From Bdellovibrio sp. SKB1291214 (lineage in GTDB: Bacteria; Bdellovibrionota; Bdellovibrionia; Bdellovibrionales; Bdellovibrionaceae): a stretch of DNA of 64,000 bases. The position numbers and the translations under genes are program-made. The number at the start of each line of letters is the position of its first letter. Positions within the stretch are counted from its first letter, which is position 1. The DNA lies in NCBI RefSeq assembly GCF_002209355.2, contig NZ_CP106855.1:1984001-2048000 (forward strand), written 5' to 3'. Below, in pieces: positions 18,301 to 27,160 of the stretch. Below the pieces are notes generated by a model. The model was not told where the DNA came from. It did no database searches and saw only the letters and a program-made list of their open reading frames with translations.

Positions 18301-18472
18301 CTTGAGGACCGGCACCACCGTAAGTTGTTTGTACAACAACCGTCGGGAAGGTGACGTCTGGAAACAAATCAATAGGGAGGGCCTTTAAGGACATCACACC
18401 CAAAGTCAGCATTAGAATAACAATTGATAAGATAAAGACAGGTTGGCGAACCGAAAGTTTAGCTGGTGACAT
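15350..18472 (-). CDS. RND efflux pump of the hydrophobe/amphiphile (AcrB/MexB-like) type
   Basis: 1040 residues. Hallmarks: TM1 followed by LPIDLFPDVTFPTVVV, the proton-relay pair in TM4 (GLLVDDAIVVREN near residue 405, Asp-Asp), and the second-half TM with GLATKNSILLID. These place it in the HAE1-like RND group that exports drugs, dyes or lipids. Neither adaptor nor TolC gene is adjacent, so it must borrow partners or act alone. A 7-bp inverted repeat lies directly before its start, and no clear ribosome-binding site is visible there. A strong terminator follows. Confidence 0.9.
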   Translation of the reverse strand: MSPAKLSVRQPVFILSIVILMLTLGVMSLKALPIDLFPDVTFPTVVVQTTYGGAGPQEIETEVSKVLEDELATISGVQKVSSQNMDSVSVVMVEFSLKTNLNFAEQEVRAKVQNVLRELPDDIDQPVIRKVSPSDAPIMYITLLSDMEDGKLYDLAKEVISPQFEQVQQVGQVEILGGRKREIHVSLDYNKLNAADVSATSINSALISGGRNVPAGKIDEGKTQYSFRTIAQYQSINEIGNTVLRLADVYHPVSIATLGQIKDTLQDETTRTRLNGKKSVNFAVYRQSGANSVKVADDIRAKVTKINQQLKDQGIQASMKITQDTSKKIRDNVYDVYESILFGVILTIIVVYFFLGSMKSTLITGFALPNSLLGACIVMGIFGFSINIMSLLAMSLVVGLLVDDAIVVRENIFRKLEAGMSPKKAAVVGTEEVTLAVIATTLTILAVFGPIGNLEGIVGQFFKQFGLTICFAMIVSLFDGLFVAPALSAYVAGEHSHAEPTSKFGIWNKKALKAFDRFQSRLEEKYVSSLKWALAHPLKTIASSIGIFIFSIFIAGQVPFTFLPPQDNGEFFVMFELPPGASLDGTDAVATELEGRLKKYPEIEDVLTQIGSSNSEAHKGNLYIRLVPSKQRKKNTTQMKDVLRTEYKDLLTKYNIIVTDNPGQQNSRQFNLNIVGQDMNALIEYSNKVLEKLKANPSLSQPDTSFRVGKPEFQVKMKPDIARMSGVTLTSIGNELRTLIEGLTPAIYRENGVSYDVRVRLQPDQRDLRKEYTHFKVPNLNGRLVPLSNVAEIKESQGPSQILRENRNRYIQLSADITPGGKGIGGAMAEITALTKGELKPPPGVTFSFVGEAERFAELMQNILVSMGLGVMFIYLVLASLYGSFITPVTIMAVIPLAACGAFLSLFITRSSFDLFSMIGCVMLMGLATKNSILLIDSTMEQQKEGKTPTDALVHAGFTRLRPIIMTSLALIAGMIPVAIGLNEASKSRTSLGIVVIGGTISSTLLTLYVIPALHLYVHRFSVWFMAKYHKIFGEDKSEV

Positions 18473-18474
18473 AG

Positions 18475-18499
18475 TGGGCGGAAATTATCAGACCGCCCA
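18475..18499. promoter_or_regulatory. Inverted repeat abutting the start of the RND pump gene
   Basis: TGGGCGG and CCGCCCA (perfect 7-base arms, 11-base spacer) end two bases upstream of the pump's ATG. It could be an operator for a TetR/MarR-type repressor or an RNA hairpin that blocks initiation. No purine-rich ribosome-binding site is seen between it and the ATG. Confidence 0.4.
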
Positions 18500-18609
18500 T
18501 AAAAGACAACAAAATCTAAATTTATATTACGAAGTACTTGGTGCTTACTTATTGAGATTCTTGAGCTTTTGCTTAGTATTGATCCGCAAACGCTCTAACA
18601 ATCCATCTA

Positions 18610-19761
18610 TTAGCGCTTTTGACAAAGGCCTTGGCGAACTTTATCCGGAGTGAAGTTATAGATCATAACGCCACCGTCTTTAAGTAATCCCGATTTTAAT
18701 TGGTCTAAGTACAAGGGACGACCACCCATTTCATCGGCATAGCCAAGTTTAGCTGATTCAAATGTACCCTGAACACCTAAGCAGCCGGCAGTATAAGTGT
18801 AAGGATTCCATCCGTGAAGCAGAACACCACGGCCGGTAATGTCCTTATTGCCTGGTTCAAGTCCAAGTAATTCGATTCCGTCTTTGATATTCCCATTGCG
18901 AGGAGGGTCATATCGGCGAGTCACAATGGCTCCGTTTGGAGTTTTTTGAGAACCCCCTCCGGCCCCAAAACCACCCACTCCGCGGGAAACAGGGATGGGA
19001 TTTTTATCCAAAACCTGAGCGACCTGACCTTGGGAGTTAAAGAAATACATTTTCCCCGTCATCCCACCATCTGCAAAGTCATTGAAAATGAAAGTATCGG
19101 CAGTCACTTTACCTGCCGCTTTATTTTTCTTGAAAGAGTCCAGCGCCATTTGCAGACCGCATTTGAAAGTTGGATTATTTTTCACGGATTCTGGAAGGTC
19201 CGTGCAGGCGTTTTGTTGTCCAGAGAGGGTGCGATTTGTATTCGTTACCAAAGCTGTCGACGCAGCCGCAGCAGAAGTTTTTGGATCTGAGATATCTGCG
19301 GGTTGAGTCACAAGGGATTTAGGTTTATCTCCCAACCCAAAAAGATTCAAAAACCAATCAAAGAAATTAAATTTACTCGATTGATAGACAGGCGTATCAT
19401 ATTGCAGAGTGCAAGTTCCCGCCGTTACGCAATTTTGATCTGCAGAATTTAAAGAAGATTTATTAAGAACTAGATCACCACTCGATGCCAATCCCTTGAG
19501 GGTCGTAGCGTCTGGTGACGAATCAGTATTCTTAATAGATTGAACTTCATACAAAGAGTCATTGGAAATTGTTTTAAAGCCGGACTCGGTTGTGGAGTCA
19601 GTCTGATTCGGATTAAAAAACGTACTCTTAGTTCCCACTGATTTGACAGAGATTTGGGAGCCTTTAGAAATAGCCCCCAAAGGTTGAACCGCACGGTAAG
19701 TGGTTTGCGCAAAAGCTTGTGCATTCAACAAAATAAGGAATGTGAAAATGATGGATTTCAT
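18610..19761 (-). CDS. Exported L,D-transpeptidase-like protein (YkuD_2-type)
   Basis: 383 residues with a signal peptide (IIFTFLILLNAQAFA). Residues about 20-190 are a Ser/Thr-rich region with a helical insert. The C-terminal domain from about 210 fits the murein L,D-transpeptidase catalytic family: FIFNDFADGG, VSRGVGGFG, KTPNGAIVTRR, then LHGWNP and the nucleophile motif TAGCLGV (Cys 327, His of HG). Such enzymes cleave or form meso-DAP peptide links in peptidoglycan in the periplasm; predatory bdellovibrios use several on prey wall. Acting on self or prey wall cannot be told from sequence. Confidence 0.8.
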   Translation of the reverse strand: MKSIIFTFLILLNAQAFAQTTYRAVQPLGAISKGSQISVKSVGTKSTFFNPNQTDSTTESGFKTISNDSLYEVQSIKNTDSSPDATTLKGLASSGDLVLNKSSLNSADQNCVTAGTCTLQYDTPVYQSSKFNFFDWFLNLFGLGDKPKSLVTQPADISDPKTSAAAASTALVTNTNRTLSGQQNACTDLPESVKNNPTFKCGLQMALDSFKKNKAAGKVTADTFIFNDFADGGMTGKMYFFNSQGQVAQVLDKNPIPVSRGVGGFGAGGGSQKTPNGAIVTRRYDPPRNGNIKDGIELLGLEPGNKDITGRGVLLHGWNPYTYTAGCLGVQGTFESAKLGYADEMGGRPLYLDQLKSGLLKDGGVMIYNFTPDKVRQGLCQKR

Positions 19762-19889
19762 AGGCTTTTCTTCCTTTATCTCTCAATCATCTTTCGGTTT
19801 ATTCAGAGTGTTCCTTTAGAAACTAAGGTTTAAGCTGGACTTACGTATGAATCCAAAACAGGACCTGGATGAGGGGCCCTTAAAACAAC

Positions 19890-19921
19890 AAGAGCTTAGC
19901 CGGTTGTGGCTAAGCTCTTTA
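19890..19921 (-). terminator. Rho-independent terminator of the REC-kinase-REC gene
   Basis: A perfect 11-bp stem (AGAGCTTAGCC/GGCTAAGCTCT) with a 6-base loop, 30 bases after the stop at 19951, followed on the minus strand by TGTTGTTTTAA. Confidence 0.8.
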
Positions 19922-19950
19922 GAATTGATAATTTACGGGGCATTTGAATG

Positions 19951-21522
19951 CTATTGCAAGTCCAAGACATCTTGGATTTTTCCAAGAAGTTCTTTGCGTC
20001 GAGCAGGTTTTGTTAAAACGCCATCACAACCTGCATCCATGCACTTTTGACCTTCTTCCTTCATAGCGTGGGCGGTCAGCGCGATAATAGGTTTTGTGAA
20101 TCCTGCGGCACGAATACGGCGGACAGTTTCGTAACCATCCATGATCGGCATTTGAATATCCATTAAAATCAAATCAGGATCTTCATCTTCCATCATTTCG
20201 ATGGCCTCCATACCGTTCGCAGCCTGCAAAATTTCAGAGTGCGTGTTGCGCATGTAGCGGTCGATTAATAAGCGATTGTCACTAACGTCATCGACCACAA
20301 GGATTCTGGCTCCTTTAAGATCGACATCTTTACTTAATGCTTCCGCACGTTGTTCGATCGTTGCGGTCGTGCCTTGGGCTTTTTCCAAAAGCAATGACAC
20401 CTCAAAGAATGAACCCTCCCCAGGAACCGAAGAGATTAACTTCAAATCGCCCCCCATAGAGCGTGCAAGTTCGCGAGAGATTACAAGTCCCAGGCCGGTG
20501 CCACCGAAACGTTTGCGAGTGGAGACGTCCGCTTGACTGAAAGGCTGGAACAATTTTTTAGCTTCTTCTTCAGAAATCCCGATACCCGTATCGCGGATTT
20601 CAAAAATCACGCGGTCATGATGATTTCTATCCGGTTGAACTGAGCAATGAACTTTCACAGAGCCTTGGGCTGTGAACTTGATGGCATTTCCAATCAAATT
20701 CAAAAGAACCTGCTTAATGCGTTCGACGTCAGAGTTATAATAGAGTCCCGAGCGATGGTTCGATTCGATCTCCAATGCAATCCCTTTGTCCGTTGCTCTG
20801 TGGCTCATTGTCGAGGACAGATCTTTTAACAGATCATCAAAGTTGAAAGCGGACTTCATAAAATGCAATTGATTCGCTTCGATTTTTGAAAGATCCAAAA
20901 TATCGTCGATCAAACGCAGGAGTAATTCACCATTTCTGCGAATAGCAGCAAGGGAATCTTGCTTTTCTTCTTCGCCCAGATCCTCTTGCACGAGGACGTC
21001 AGAAAAACCTAAAACGGAAGCCAGGGGAGTGCGGATTTCATGGGACATGTTTGCTAAGAACTGACTTTTTGAAAGATTAGCCTGTTCTGCACGTTTACGC
21101 AGGAACTCAACCTCGTCCATTTTCGCTTTCAAAAGTTTGTTCTGACGATCCAAAGAGATGAATGTTTGAACTTTGGAACGCACGATATAGGGATCCAATG
21201 GTTTAAACATCAAATCCACGGCGCCACTTTCATAACCTTTGAAAATGATGTTTTGGTCTTGCTGTTGAGCCGTTACGAAAATGATTGGCAAGTGGCGAGT
21301 CTTTTGAATACCACGAATGAATTGAGCCAGCTCAAAGCCGCTCATCTCTGGCATTTGCACATCTAAAAGGGCTAACGCGAAATCATGATCAAGCAACAGA
21401 GACAGAGCCTGCTCTGGCTTATTCGCTGTGATCAATTCAATGTCGTCAGCCTTGATCAACTCGCTCAGTGCAAAGATATTATCGGGATTGTCATCCACTA
21501 TAAGAATCTTCGTTTTGTCCAC
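19951..21522 (-). CDS. Soluble REC-histidine kinase-REC hybrid
   Basis: 523 residues with no membrane span. Order: receiver domain 1-120 (acidic pair D10/D11, phospho-acceptor D54, Lys of FKPLD), short coiled coil, HisKA (FLANMSHEIRTPL, His near 162), HATPase_c (NLIGNAIKF N-box, DTGIGIS G1, GGTGLGL G2) to about 385, second receiver about 405-520 (LILMDIQMP). The start is GTG with AAGGGG 6 bases upstream. It lies 121 bases downstream of cheR and the large hybrid kinase, suggesting a phosphorelay node fed through its N-terminal receiver. It needs an HPt partner; one is encoded at the right edge of the window but linkage is speculative. Confidence 0.92.
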   Translation of the reverse strand: MDKTKILIVDDNPDNIFALSELIKADDIELITANKPEQALSLLLDHDFALALLDVQMPEMSGFELAQFIRGIQKTRHLPIIFVTAQQQDQNIIFKGYESGAVDLMFKPLDPYIVRSKVQTFISLDRQNKLLKAKMDEVEFLRKRAEQANLSKSQFLANMSHEIRTPLASVLGFSDVLVQEDLGEEEKQDSLAAIRRNGELLLRLIDDILDLSKIEANQLHFMKSAFNFDDLLKDLSSTMSHRATDKGIALEIESNHRSGLYYNSDVERIKQVLLNLIGNAIKFTAQGSVKVHCSVQPDRNHHDRVIFEIRDTGIGISEEEAKKLFQPFSQADVSTRKRFGGTGLGLVISRELARSMGGDLKLISSVPGEGSFFEVSLLLEKAQGTTATIEQRAEALSKDVDLKGARILVVDDVSDNRLLIDRYMRNTHSEILQAANGMEAIEMMEDEDPDLILMDIQMPIMDGYETVRRIRAAGFTKPIIALTAHAMKEEGQKCMDAGCDGVLTKPARRKELLGKIQDVLDLQ

Positions 21523-21643
21523 AAATCCCCTTCACTTTGAATTCTGCCCTTTGGCACTTACTTCCAAAGCTCGTATGTTGAATATTTAACAACCAACTTT
21601 AGTTTGTTATCTAGCATTTTATTGTTACTAAAATGCAATCTAA

Positions 21644-22483
21644 TCATCCCCTATGAGTGGCGTGCTGGAGGCGCGCCTTCTGATAGATTTTGTTTTCCTT
21701 ATCGAGTTCATTAAACGCTTCCGCGCAAGCGGAGAATCGAATGGACTCTTTGCTTCCCAATCCCAGGAAAGCACGGGGTGCGAGCGAATCAAGAAACAGT
21801 TTGAAGACTCTCTCTTGAAGCTCGCGTGTAAAATAGATCAAAACGTTCCGACATAAAATCAAGTGAGCCTCTACGAAGCCCTCGCCCGTGGCCAGGTTGT
21901 GTTCTGAAAACACAACCCGTTCACGCAGTTCGGGAATCATCCGTGCACGATTATAGTTCACGGTGTAGTAGTCTGAAGGCGATTTCAATCCGCCAGACTC
22001 CACGTAGTTCTTAGTGAACACGCGGATACTTTCCAAATCATAGACACCGTCCCGAGCTTTTTTAAGAGCAATGGGATTGATGTCCGTTGCATAGATCGTG
22101 CTTCTTTCAAGCAAGCCCTCTTCATGCAACAAAATTTGCAAACTATAAACTTCCTCTCCCGTGCTGCAGCCTGCGATCCAAATATTTAAATTCGGATAGG
22201 TGCTCAGCACAGGCACTACATGAGTACGCAGTGCTTTAAAGAAGCTGGGATCACGAAACATCTCACTGGTATTAACCGTGAAAAGCGGCATGATCTTTTT
22301 AAAAAACTCTTCATCATTCAGAAGGCGAGCCAAAAGGTCTGCCTCTGTCGGGATATTGTATTTACCTAACATGACCTCAATACGTCGGGTCACAGACGCT
22401 TCTGTGTATTTTCTGAAGTCAAAACCATACTTCAAAAAAATACCTTCCAGCAGCAAGTGACGTTGGACGTTTTCAACCGTCAT
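21644..22483 (-). CDS. cheR: CheR-type protein-glutamate methyltransferase
   Basis: 279 residues from the ATG at 22481-22483; a GTG at 22504 would extend it by seven residues into the kinase gene. Shows the CheR helical N-domain (RKYTEASVTRRIEVML), NTSEMFRDPSFF, the SAM-binding loop WIAGCSTGEEVYSL and LCRNVLIYF. CheR methylates receptor glutamates or, in kinase operons, unknown targets. It follows the hybrid kinase stop by one base (TAAAATG), so it is coupled to it. No CheB or receptor gene is adjacent. 121 bases downstream of it contain a GCATTTTA/TAAAATGC inverted repeat (21613-21635) but no good T-run. Confidence 0.92.
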   Translation of the reverse strand: MTVENVQRHLLLEGIFLKYGFDFRKYTEASVTRRIEVMLGKYNIPTEADLLARLLNDEEFFKKIMPLFTVNTSEMFRDPSFFKALRTHVVPVLSTYPNLNIWIAGCSTGEEVYSLQILLHEEGLLERSTIYATDINPIALKKARDGVYDLESIRVFTKNYVESGGLKSPSDYYTVNYNRARMIPELRERVVFSEHNLATGEGFVEAHLILCRNVLIYFTRELQERVFKLFLDSLAPRAFLGLGSKESIRFSACAEAFNELDKENKIYQKARLQHATHRG

Positions 22484-22484
22484 T

Positions 22485-25400
22485 TTAGAAAACATCCCTT
22501 TCACGCAACCAAACTCTCAAGACAGAAAACAAGTTCCCAATATTGATAGGTTTGGAGAGGTAATCATTCGCTCCGGCTGAGAGGGCTTTTTCATGATCGC
22601 CCTTCATCGCTTTAGCAGTTAAGGCGATGATCGGAGTCTCTGTATGATCTTGCAGGCTACGGATGCGCTCCATCGACTCAAAACCATCCATACGTGGCAT
22701 CATCAAGTCCATCAAGATAGCGTCGTAAGTACAGTCTTTTTGAGCCATCTCTAACGCTTCCTGACCGTCACGAGCGGCATCGACTTTAAAGCCTTTGCTT
22801 TCCAGAACGTGAGTCAGGGCAAAGATGTTTCTCATGTCATCGTCCACAATCAAAAGCTTACGTCCATCGAAGTGATCGTTTTCACCTTGAAGGCCTGATA
22901 GCATTTGTTGTTGCTGCATCGGCAAGGTATCGGATACTCGGTGCAAGAAAAGACTGACTTCATCCAAAAGTCTTTCTGGAGAACGGGCACCCTTCAGAAT
23001 AATACTTTCCGAGTATTTGCGCAGATATTCTTCTTCGCGCTTGCTGACCTGTTTCGCTGTATAGACGATCACCGGTGGAATCGGGTGATCCAGCTTGTGC
23101 AGTTTTTCAAGGAAGTCATTTCCTGTCATATCCGGCAATGAAAGGTCCAAGACCAGGCAATCGAATGTTTTTGATAAAACTTCTTTTAAAGCCTCTTCTC
23201 CGGTTTCCACTGAAGTTAATTCAACATCCGGTCCCTGAAGAAGTGCGGCGATGGCTTCACGTTGAACTTTGTTGTCTTCGACAATCAAAAGTTTTTTCGT
23301 GGATTCCGCAGCGATGTTTTTAAGTTGTTCAACGGCGCTATGGATTTGATCCATAGTCACGGGTTTTCCAAGGTAACCCATGGCACCCATACGCAACGTT
23401 TGCTGAGGATAATCCAGCGCTGAAATCATATGAACAGGGACGTGGCGAAGCTGTGGAATCTTTTTCAATGTTTCCAAAACTCCAAACCCACTGACACCTG
23501 GAAGTTTGATGTCCAGCATGATGGCTGTCGGAGTGAAGCGCTCTAGCAATTGCAGTGCGGTCTCACCAGAAGTCACTTGAATAGGCATAAACTCGTGATC
23601 GCGAGCGGCTTGAGCAACTAGCCCACTGAATCTTTCATCATCTTCAACGATTAACAATGTGCGCTTGTCACCGTGAATAGTTTTAAGAATATTCTCGACT
23701 TCGTCTGCTGCTGGGGGACGGACTTCTTGTTGGAAGCCTGTGCCTTTAGAGATATTGATGTCGATACTCGATTTTGCCGCAGGAACAATTTCGCTTGGTA
23801 AAACGATCGGCAGACGGATTGTAAATTCACTGCCTTTGCCCTCTTCAGAGTGCACAACAATGTGGCCACCCAAAAGCTCTGCCAATTCTTTAGAGATGGT
23901 TAAACCCAATCCAGTTCCGCCGTATTTGCGACTGATTTGGTTATTACCCTGTTCAAATGCTTCAAAGATTGTCGCACGCTGCTCGGGATTAATACCAATA
24001 CCGGTGTCCTTCACAGAGATGTCAATCATGCCATTTTTGAAGTTATGGCCTTTGATTTCCACGGAACCAGTTTCCGTGAATTTCACAGCATTCGACATAA
24101 AGTTACGCAGGATTTGACCAAGACGTTGTCCATCTGTTTCCAAAATAAGATCTTCGGCATCGCGGTCTAGACTTACACGAATATCCAAACCTTTTTTCTC
24201 GGCTTGAGGTTTGAACGTCGATAGCAACTGTTCTGTCATGCTCTTTAATGAAAAGCGTTCAGAACGAATCACTAGTTTACGAGCTTCGATTTTAGAGAGA
24301 TCCAAAATATCGTTGATCAAATTTAGCAAGTCATTGCCGGCATCGTAAATTGTGCCCGCAAAGTTTTTCTGTTGTTCTGAAAGATTGCCCTCTTTGTTTT
24401 CACGCAGGAGGGTAGACAGAATCAGCAAGCTATTCAATGGCGTACGAAGTTCGTGGGACATCTTTGCCAAGAAATCTGATTTGTACTGATTGATTTTTTC
24501 AAGCTCGTTATTACGAGTGTTCACAACGTCTTGCTGCTTTTCTAGCATGCGAGCTTGTTCTTCCAGGTCCTCGTTTGCGGAACGCAGCTCTTCTTGTTGT
24601 GTTTGCAACTCTTGAGCTTGCAACTGAGTCGTATCTAAAAGATTTTCCAAGTGTCCACGGCTTTCAGAAGAGGCAAGTCCCGTAGCAACGAGTTCAGAAC
24701 ATTGTTCTAAGAAATTGAGCTGATGCTCGGTAAGTTTATCAAAAAGCGCTAATTCCATAACGCCCACGGGCTTACCTAAACTTATTAGGGGTACAAGTAC
24801 CAGTGTCGTTGGTTGAGATTTTCCTAAGCTTGAACCGATCCAGAAGTAGTTTTCTGGAAGGTTGTTGATCTCGACAATTTCTGTTTTGTTGTATGCTTCA
24901 CCCACCAGACCAACATTCAAAGGAACTTGCGTAAGGGGAGCGGTGAGCAGTGTATCCGTGACACGAGCATAGTGTGCACAGCTTTCCAAGCTGTCGCCGC
25001 GGTGAACGTACATCGTAGCTGCAGGGATATGAAGCTCATCACTGATGAAAGATAACAATTTTTTAGACAACGTGGCCGCATCAAAGTCTTGAGCAACAAG
25101 CTGTGATAGTTGGGCGATACGATTTTTCAAAGCAAGTTCACGTTCGCGGGCTTGAGCTTCAATGTTCAAAATGACTTGGCGACGACGGATAATATAGTAA
25201 GCAATCGCAGCCAGGATGACATTGAGCAAACCTGAGCCAATTAATGACATCAATACGTAAATTTGGGATTTTTCCGCATCGTCTCGGCGCATGTCCAATA
25301 GACGGCGCTCTTCGGTGCGCATTTGCACCACGACGCCGCGGGCCTGATCCATCAGAACTTTACCTTCGTTCAATGTACCTTTGCGGCTTAAGGGACCTGC

Positions 25401-25802
25401 GACTTGGAATTTTTCAATATTTTCTTCTAAGACCTCAAAGCGAGATTTCAGAATTGTTTGCAAGGATTTTAGATGTCCCAGCTGAGTTGAATTATCTTTC
25501 ACAAGTTCTTGCAGGCGCGCAATGGCTGCGTTGGAAGACGAGATGCCTGCATAGTAAGGTTCAAGATATTCTTTGTTACCCGTTAACAGATATCCGCGCA
25601 TGCCCGTTTCAGCATCTTTGGCGTAAGAAATCACGCTTTCAATTTCGATGACTACTTGGTTGGAATGAAGAACTCGTTCAGCATCAGCTTTTTGATTGCG
25701 GAATGCTGTGTACAAAAATAGGGAATTCAAAACCATCACTGCGATGACGGACAAGAACACCGAATTCAAACCAGTTACGCTACGATTCGTGAATGTTTTC
25801 AT
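22485..25802 (-). CDS. CHASE3-GAF hybrid histidine kinase with three receiver domains
   Basis: 1105 residues. Membrane span about 13-33, CHASE3 sensor domain to about 175 (DAETGMRGYLLTGN, EYLEPYY), second span about 182-204, GAF domain about 240-385, coiled coil, HisKA with MSHELRTPL near 450, HATPase_c (DTGIGI, GGTGLGL) to about 680, then three receivers: about 715-830 (IMLDIKLPG), 843-955 (LVLDLSLPD) and 985-1100 (ILMDLMMPR). It senses a periplasmic signal through CHASE3. It starts an operon with cheR one base downstream and the REC-kinase-REC gene beyond. Confidence 0.94.
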   Translation of the reverse strand: MKTFTNRSVTGLNSVFLSVIAVMVLNSLFLYTAFRNQKADAERVLHSNQVVIEIESVISYAKDAETGMRGYLLTGNKEYLEPYYAGISSSNAAIARLQELVKDNSTQLGHLKSLQTILKSRFEVLEENIEKFQVAGPLSRKGTLNEGKVLMDQARGVVVQMRTEERRLLDMRRDDAEKSQIYVLMSLIGSGLLNVILAAIAYYIIRRRQVILNIEAQARERELALKNRIAQLSQLVAQDFDAATLSKKLLSFISDELHIPAATMYVHRGDSLESCAHYARVTDTLLTAPLTQVPLNVGLVGEAYNKTEIVEINNLPENYFWIGSSLGKSQPTTLVLVPLISLGKPVGVMELALFDKLTEHQLNFLEQCSELVATGLASSESRGHLENLLDTTQLQAQELQTQQEELRSANEDLEEQARMLEKQQDVVNTRNNELEKINQYKSDFLAKMSHELRTPLNSLLILSTLLRENKEGNLSEQQKNFAGTIYDAGNDLLNLINDILDLSKIEARKLVIRSERFSLKSMTEQLLSTFKPQAEKKGLDIRVSLDRDAEDLILETDGQRLGQILRNFMSNAVKFTETGSVEIKGHNFKNGMIDISVKDTGIGINPEQRATIFEAFEQGNNQISRKYGGTGLGLTISKELAELLGGHIVVHSEEGKGSEFTIRLPIVLPSEIVPAAKSSIDINISKGTGFQQEVRPPAADEVENILKTIHGDKRTLLIVEDDERFSGLVAQAARDHEFMPIQVTSGETALQLLERFTPTAIMLDIKLPGVSGFGVLETLKKIPQLRHVPVHMISALDYPQQTLRMGAMGYLGKPVTMDQIHSAVEQLKNIAAESTKKLLIVEDNKVQREAIAALLQGPDVELTSVETGEEALKEVLSKTFDCLVLDLSLPDMTGNDFLEKLHKLDHPIPPVIVYTAKQVSKREEEYLRKYSESIILKGARSPERLLDEVSLFLHRVSDTLPMQQQQMLSGLQGENDHFDGRKLLIVDDDMRNIFALTHVLESKGFKVDAARDGQEALEMAQKDCTYDAILMDLMMPRMDGFESMERIRSLQDHTETPIIALTAKAMKGDHEKALSAGANDYLSKPINIGNLFSVLRVWLRERDVF

Positions 25803-25997
25803 ACAGGCTTTGTAGCTAACTCAACTGTAATCAACAACCCTCTGCCGTGGGTTTCCACGAATAACTTCTTCAATAACGCGACGTGATATAGAGTTGTAAA
25901 AGAGTCTTTACATCATTATACGAAACCGAGTTTACTTTTGAAGAAATCGCAACATCGGACCTGTCAGATAGGCAAGATTTTCAAGGATCTTAAGAGC

Positions 25998-26034
25998 TTG
26001 CGCGACGTGGGGTGTATCCAAAAACATCGCGCAA
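25998..26034. repeat. 11-bp inverted repeat downstream of the Ig-like protein gene
   Basis: TTGCGCGACGT pairs with ACATCGCGCAA (one wobble) across 15 bases, starting 16 bases after the stop of the leftward gene at 26050. No T-run follows, so it is at best a weak terminator or mRNA-end stem. The rest of the 247-base gap to the kinase gene shows nothing else. Confidence 0.45.
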
Positions 26035-26049
26035 TGACTCCAAGAAATC

Positions 26050-26472
26050 CTAGTAATTGTAGCACCAGCCACTCAGGTTGACGTTGATGTCCGATCTGCC
26101 GACCAGATCAAAACGCAGGGAACCACTCCATGATCCCACTTTTTTAGGAGCAAATTTGACTGTTGCTCGACAAGACTGCCCCGGCCACAAAACTCCGCCG
26201 CAGTTTTCTGTGTGGCTAAAATATTTTCCCCAGGTATCAATATCATTTATATAAAAGGGATAGTTGCCATCATTTCGCAAACGGAACCGTGCAGACTCAC
26301 TCTTATTTTTCTTAACCCAACCGAAGTTGTAGTTATAGGTTTCAAGCACGGTAACCGAGTCCTCAGTAATTGAAACTACGGCCTCTTCCGAATTTTCAAA
26401 AGCATCCATTTCTTGTGCAAAAACGGGAACAGTTAGAAATAGAGATGCCGCTAATAACAAATGCGCTTTCAC
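26050..26472 (-). CDS. Exported single-domain Ig-like (ASH/DUF1573-type) protein
   Basis: 140 residues with a signal peptide (LLLAASLFLTVPVFA). Residues about 45-138 form one beta-sandwich domain of the 'choice-of-anchor D'/ASPM-SPD-2-Hydin style: FRLRNDGNYPFYI, then the diagnostic LWPGQSCRATVKFAPKKVGSWSG and a last strand ending CYNY. Such domains bind proteins or carbohydrate. Strong AAGGAGG ribosome-binding site. Function unknown. Confidence 0.75.
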   Translation of the reverse strand: MKAHLLLAASLFLTVPVFAQEMDAFENSEEAVVSITEDSVTVLETYNYNFGWVKKNKSESARFRLRNDGNYPFYINDIDTWGKYFSHTENCGGVLWPGQSCRATVKFAPKKVGSWSGSLRFDLVGRSDINVNLSGWCYNY

Positions 26473-26570
26473 GGGAACCTCCTTTTTTCTTAATCATGAT
26501 CAGGGGATTCTTAGGGAGCAAAATGTAATTTCACGAACTCGACGAGACGTCGTCATAACGTGAAAATAAA

Positions 26571-26600
26571 AAAAGCCGCTGACAGGTCATCAGCGGCTTT
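26571..26600 (-). terminator. Rho-independent terminator
   Basis: 11-bp perfect stem AAAGCCGCTGA/TCAGCGGCTTT with a 7-base loop, followed on the minus strand by seven T. It ends the leftward gene whose stop is at 26639. Confidence 0.9.
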
Positions 26601-26638
26601 GGGCCAGAACATTTTAAATTCTGAATCTGAGAAAACTA

Positions 26639-27154
26639 CTATTGAATTTTGCCAGTAACTTGGAAGTGCAAGCCAACAGTTGTTGCATCAGCGCCACATT
26701 GAGCAGCAGCATCTGTTGCGGGAACGTAGATAGCTGCGCGACCGTGAAGATATTTGTAGTTGTTCAATTTCAATGAAGCATCAAGGAATGCTTTACCGTT
26801 AGCGCATGCAGAAGTGCCTTCTACTGCGTAAGCACGTGAATCAACAAGCGCCGCTGTTTTAGCTGCGTTGTCAGCGAATACTAGAGCAGAGTACTTACAA
26901 ACAGAACCTTCTTCAGAGAAAGTACCTTTGATCAATAGATTATCCAAAGAGTAGTCTGTTGTAGCAGTTTGCAATTGAACGTTCCAAGCTGCGAAGTCTG
27001 CAGGAATAGTTTGTGTTTGAGTGTTGCCATCATCACAAACATACGCTGTGAATTTAGACATCCAACGCTCACCTGGAAGAGTAAGGTCTTCGTTTGGCGC
27101 TGCGAAAGCTGAAGAAAGAGACAAAGTAGCTAGTAAAACTAGAACTGATTTCAT
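26639..27154 (-). CDS. Exported protein of unknown function with leader-controlled translation
   Basis: 171 residues with a signal peptide (LVLLATLSLSSAFA). Four cysteines (VCDDG, SVCKY, SACANG, AQCGA) could form two disulfides. The rest is beta-rich with no recognised domain. Codon use is even and strongly translated-looking, and a terminator follows. A GGAGG ribosome-binding site 8 bases before the ATG can be paired with an upstream complementary segment (next entry). Confidence 0.75.
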   Translation of the reverse strand: MKSVLVLLATLSLSSAFAAPNEDLTLPGERWMSKFTAYVCDDGNTQTQTIPADFAAWNVQLQTATTDYSLDNLLIKGTFSEEGSVCKYSALVFADNAAKTAALVDSRAYAVEGTSACANGKAFLDASLKLNNYKYLHGRAAIYVPATDAAAQCGADATTVGLHFQVTGKIQ

Positions 27155-27160
27155 GTGATA

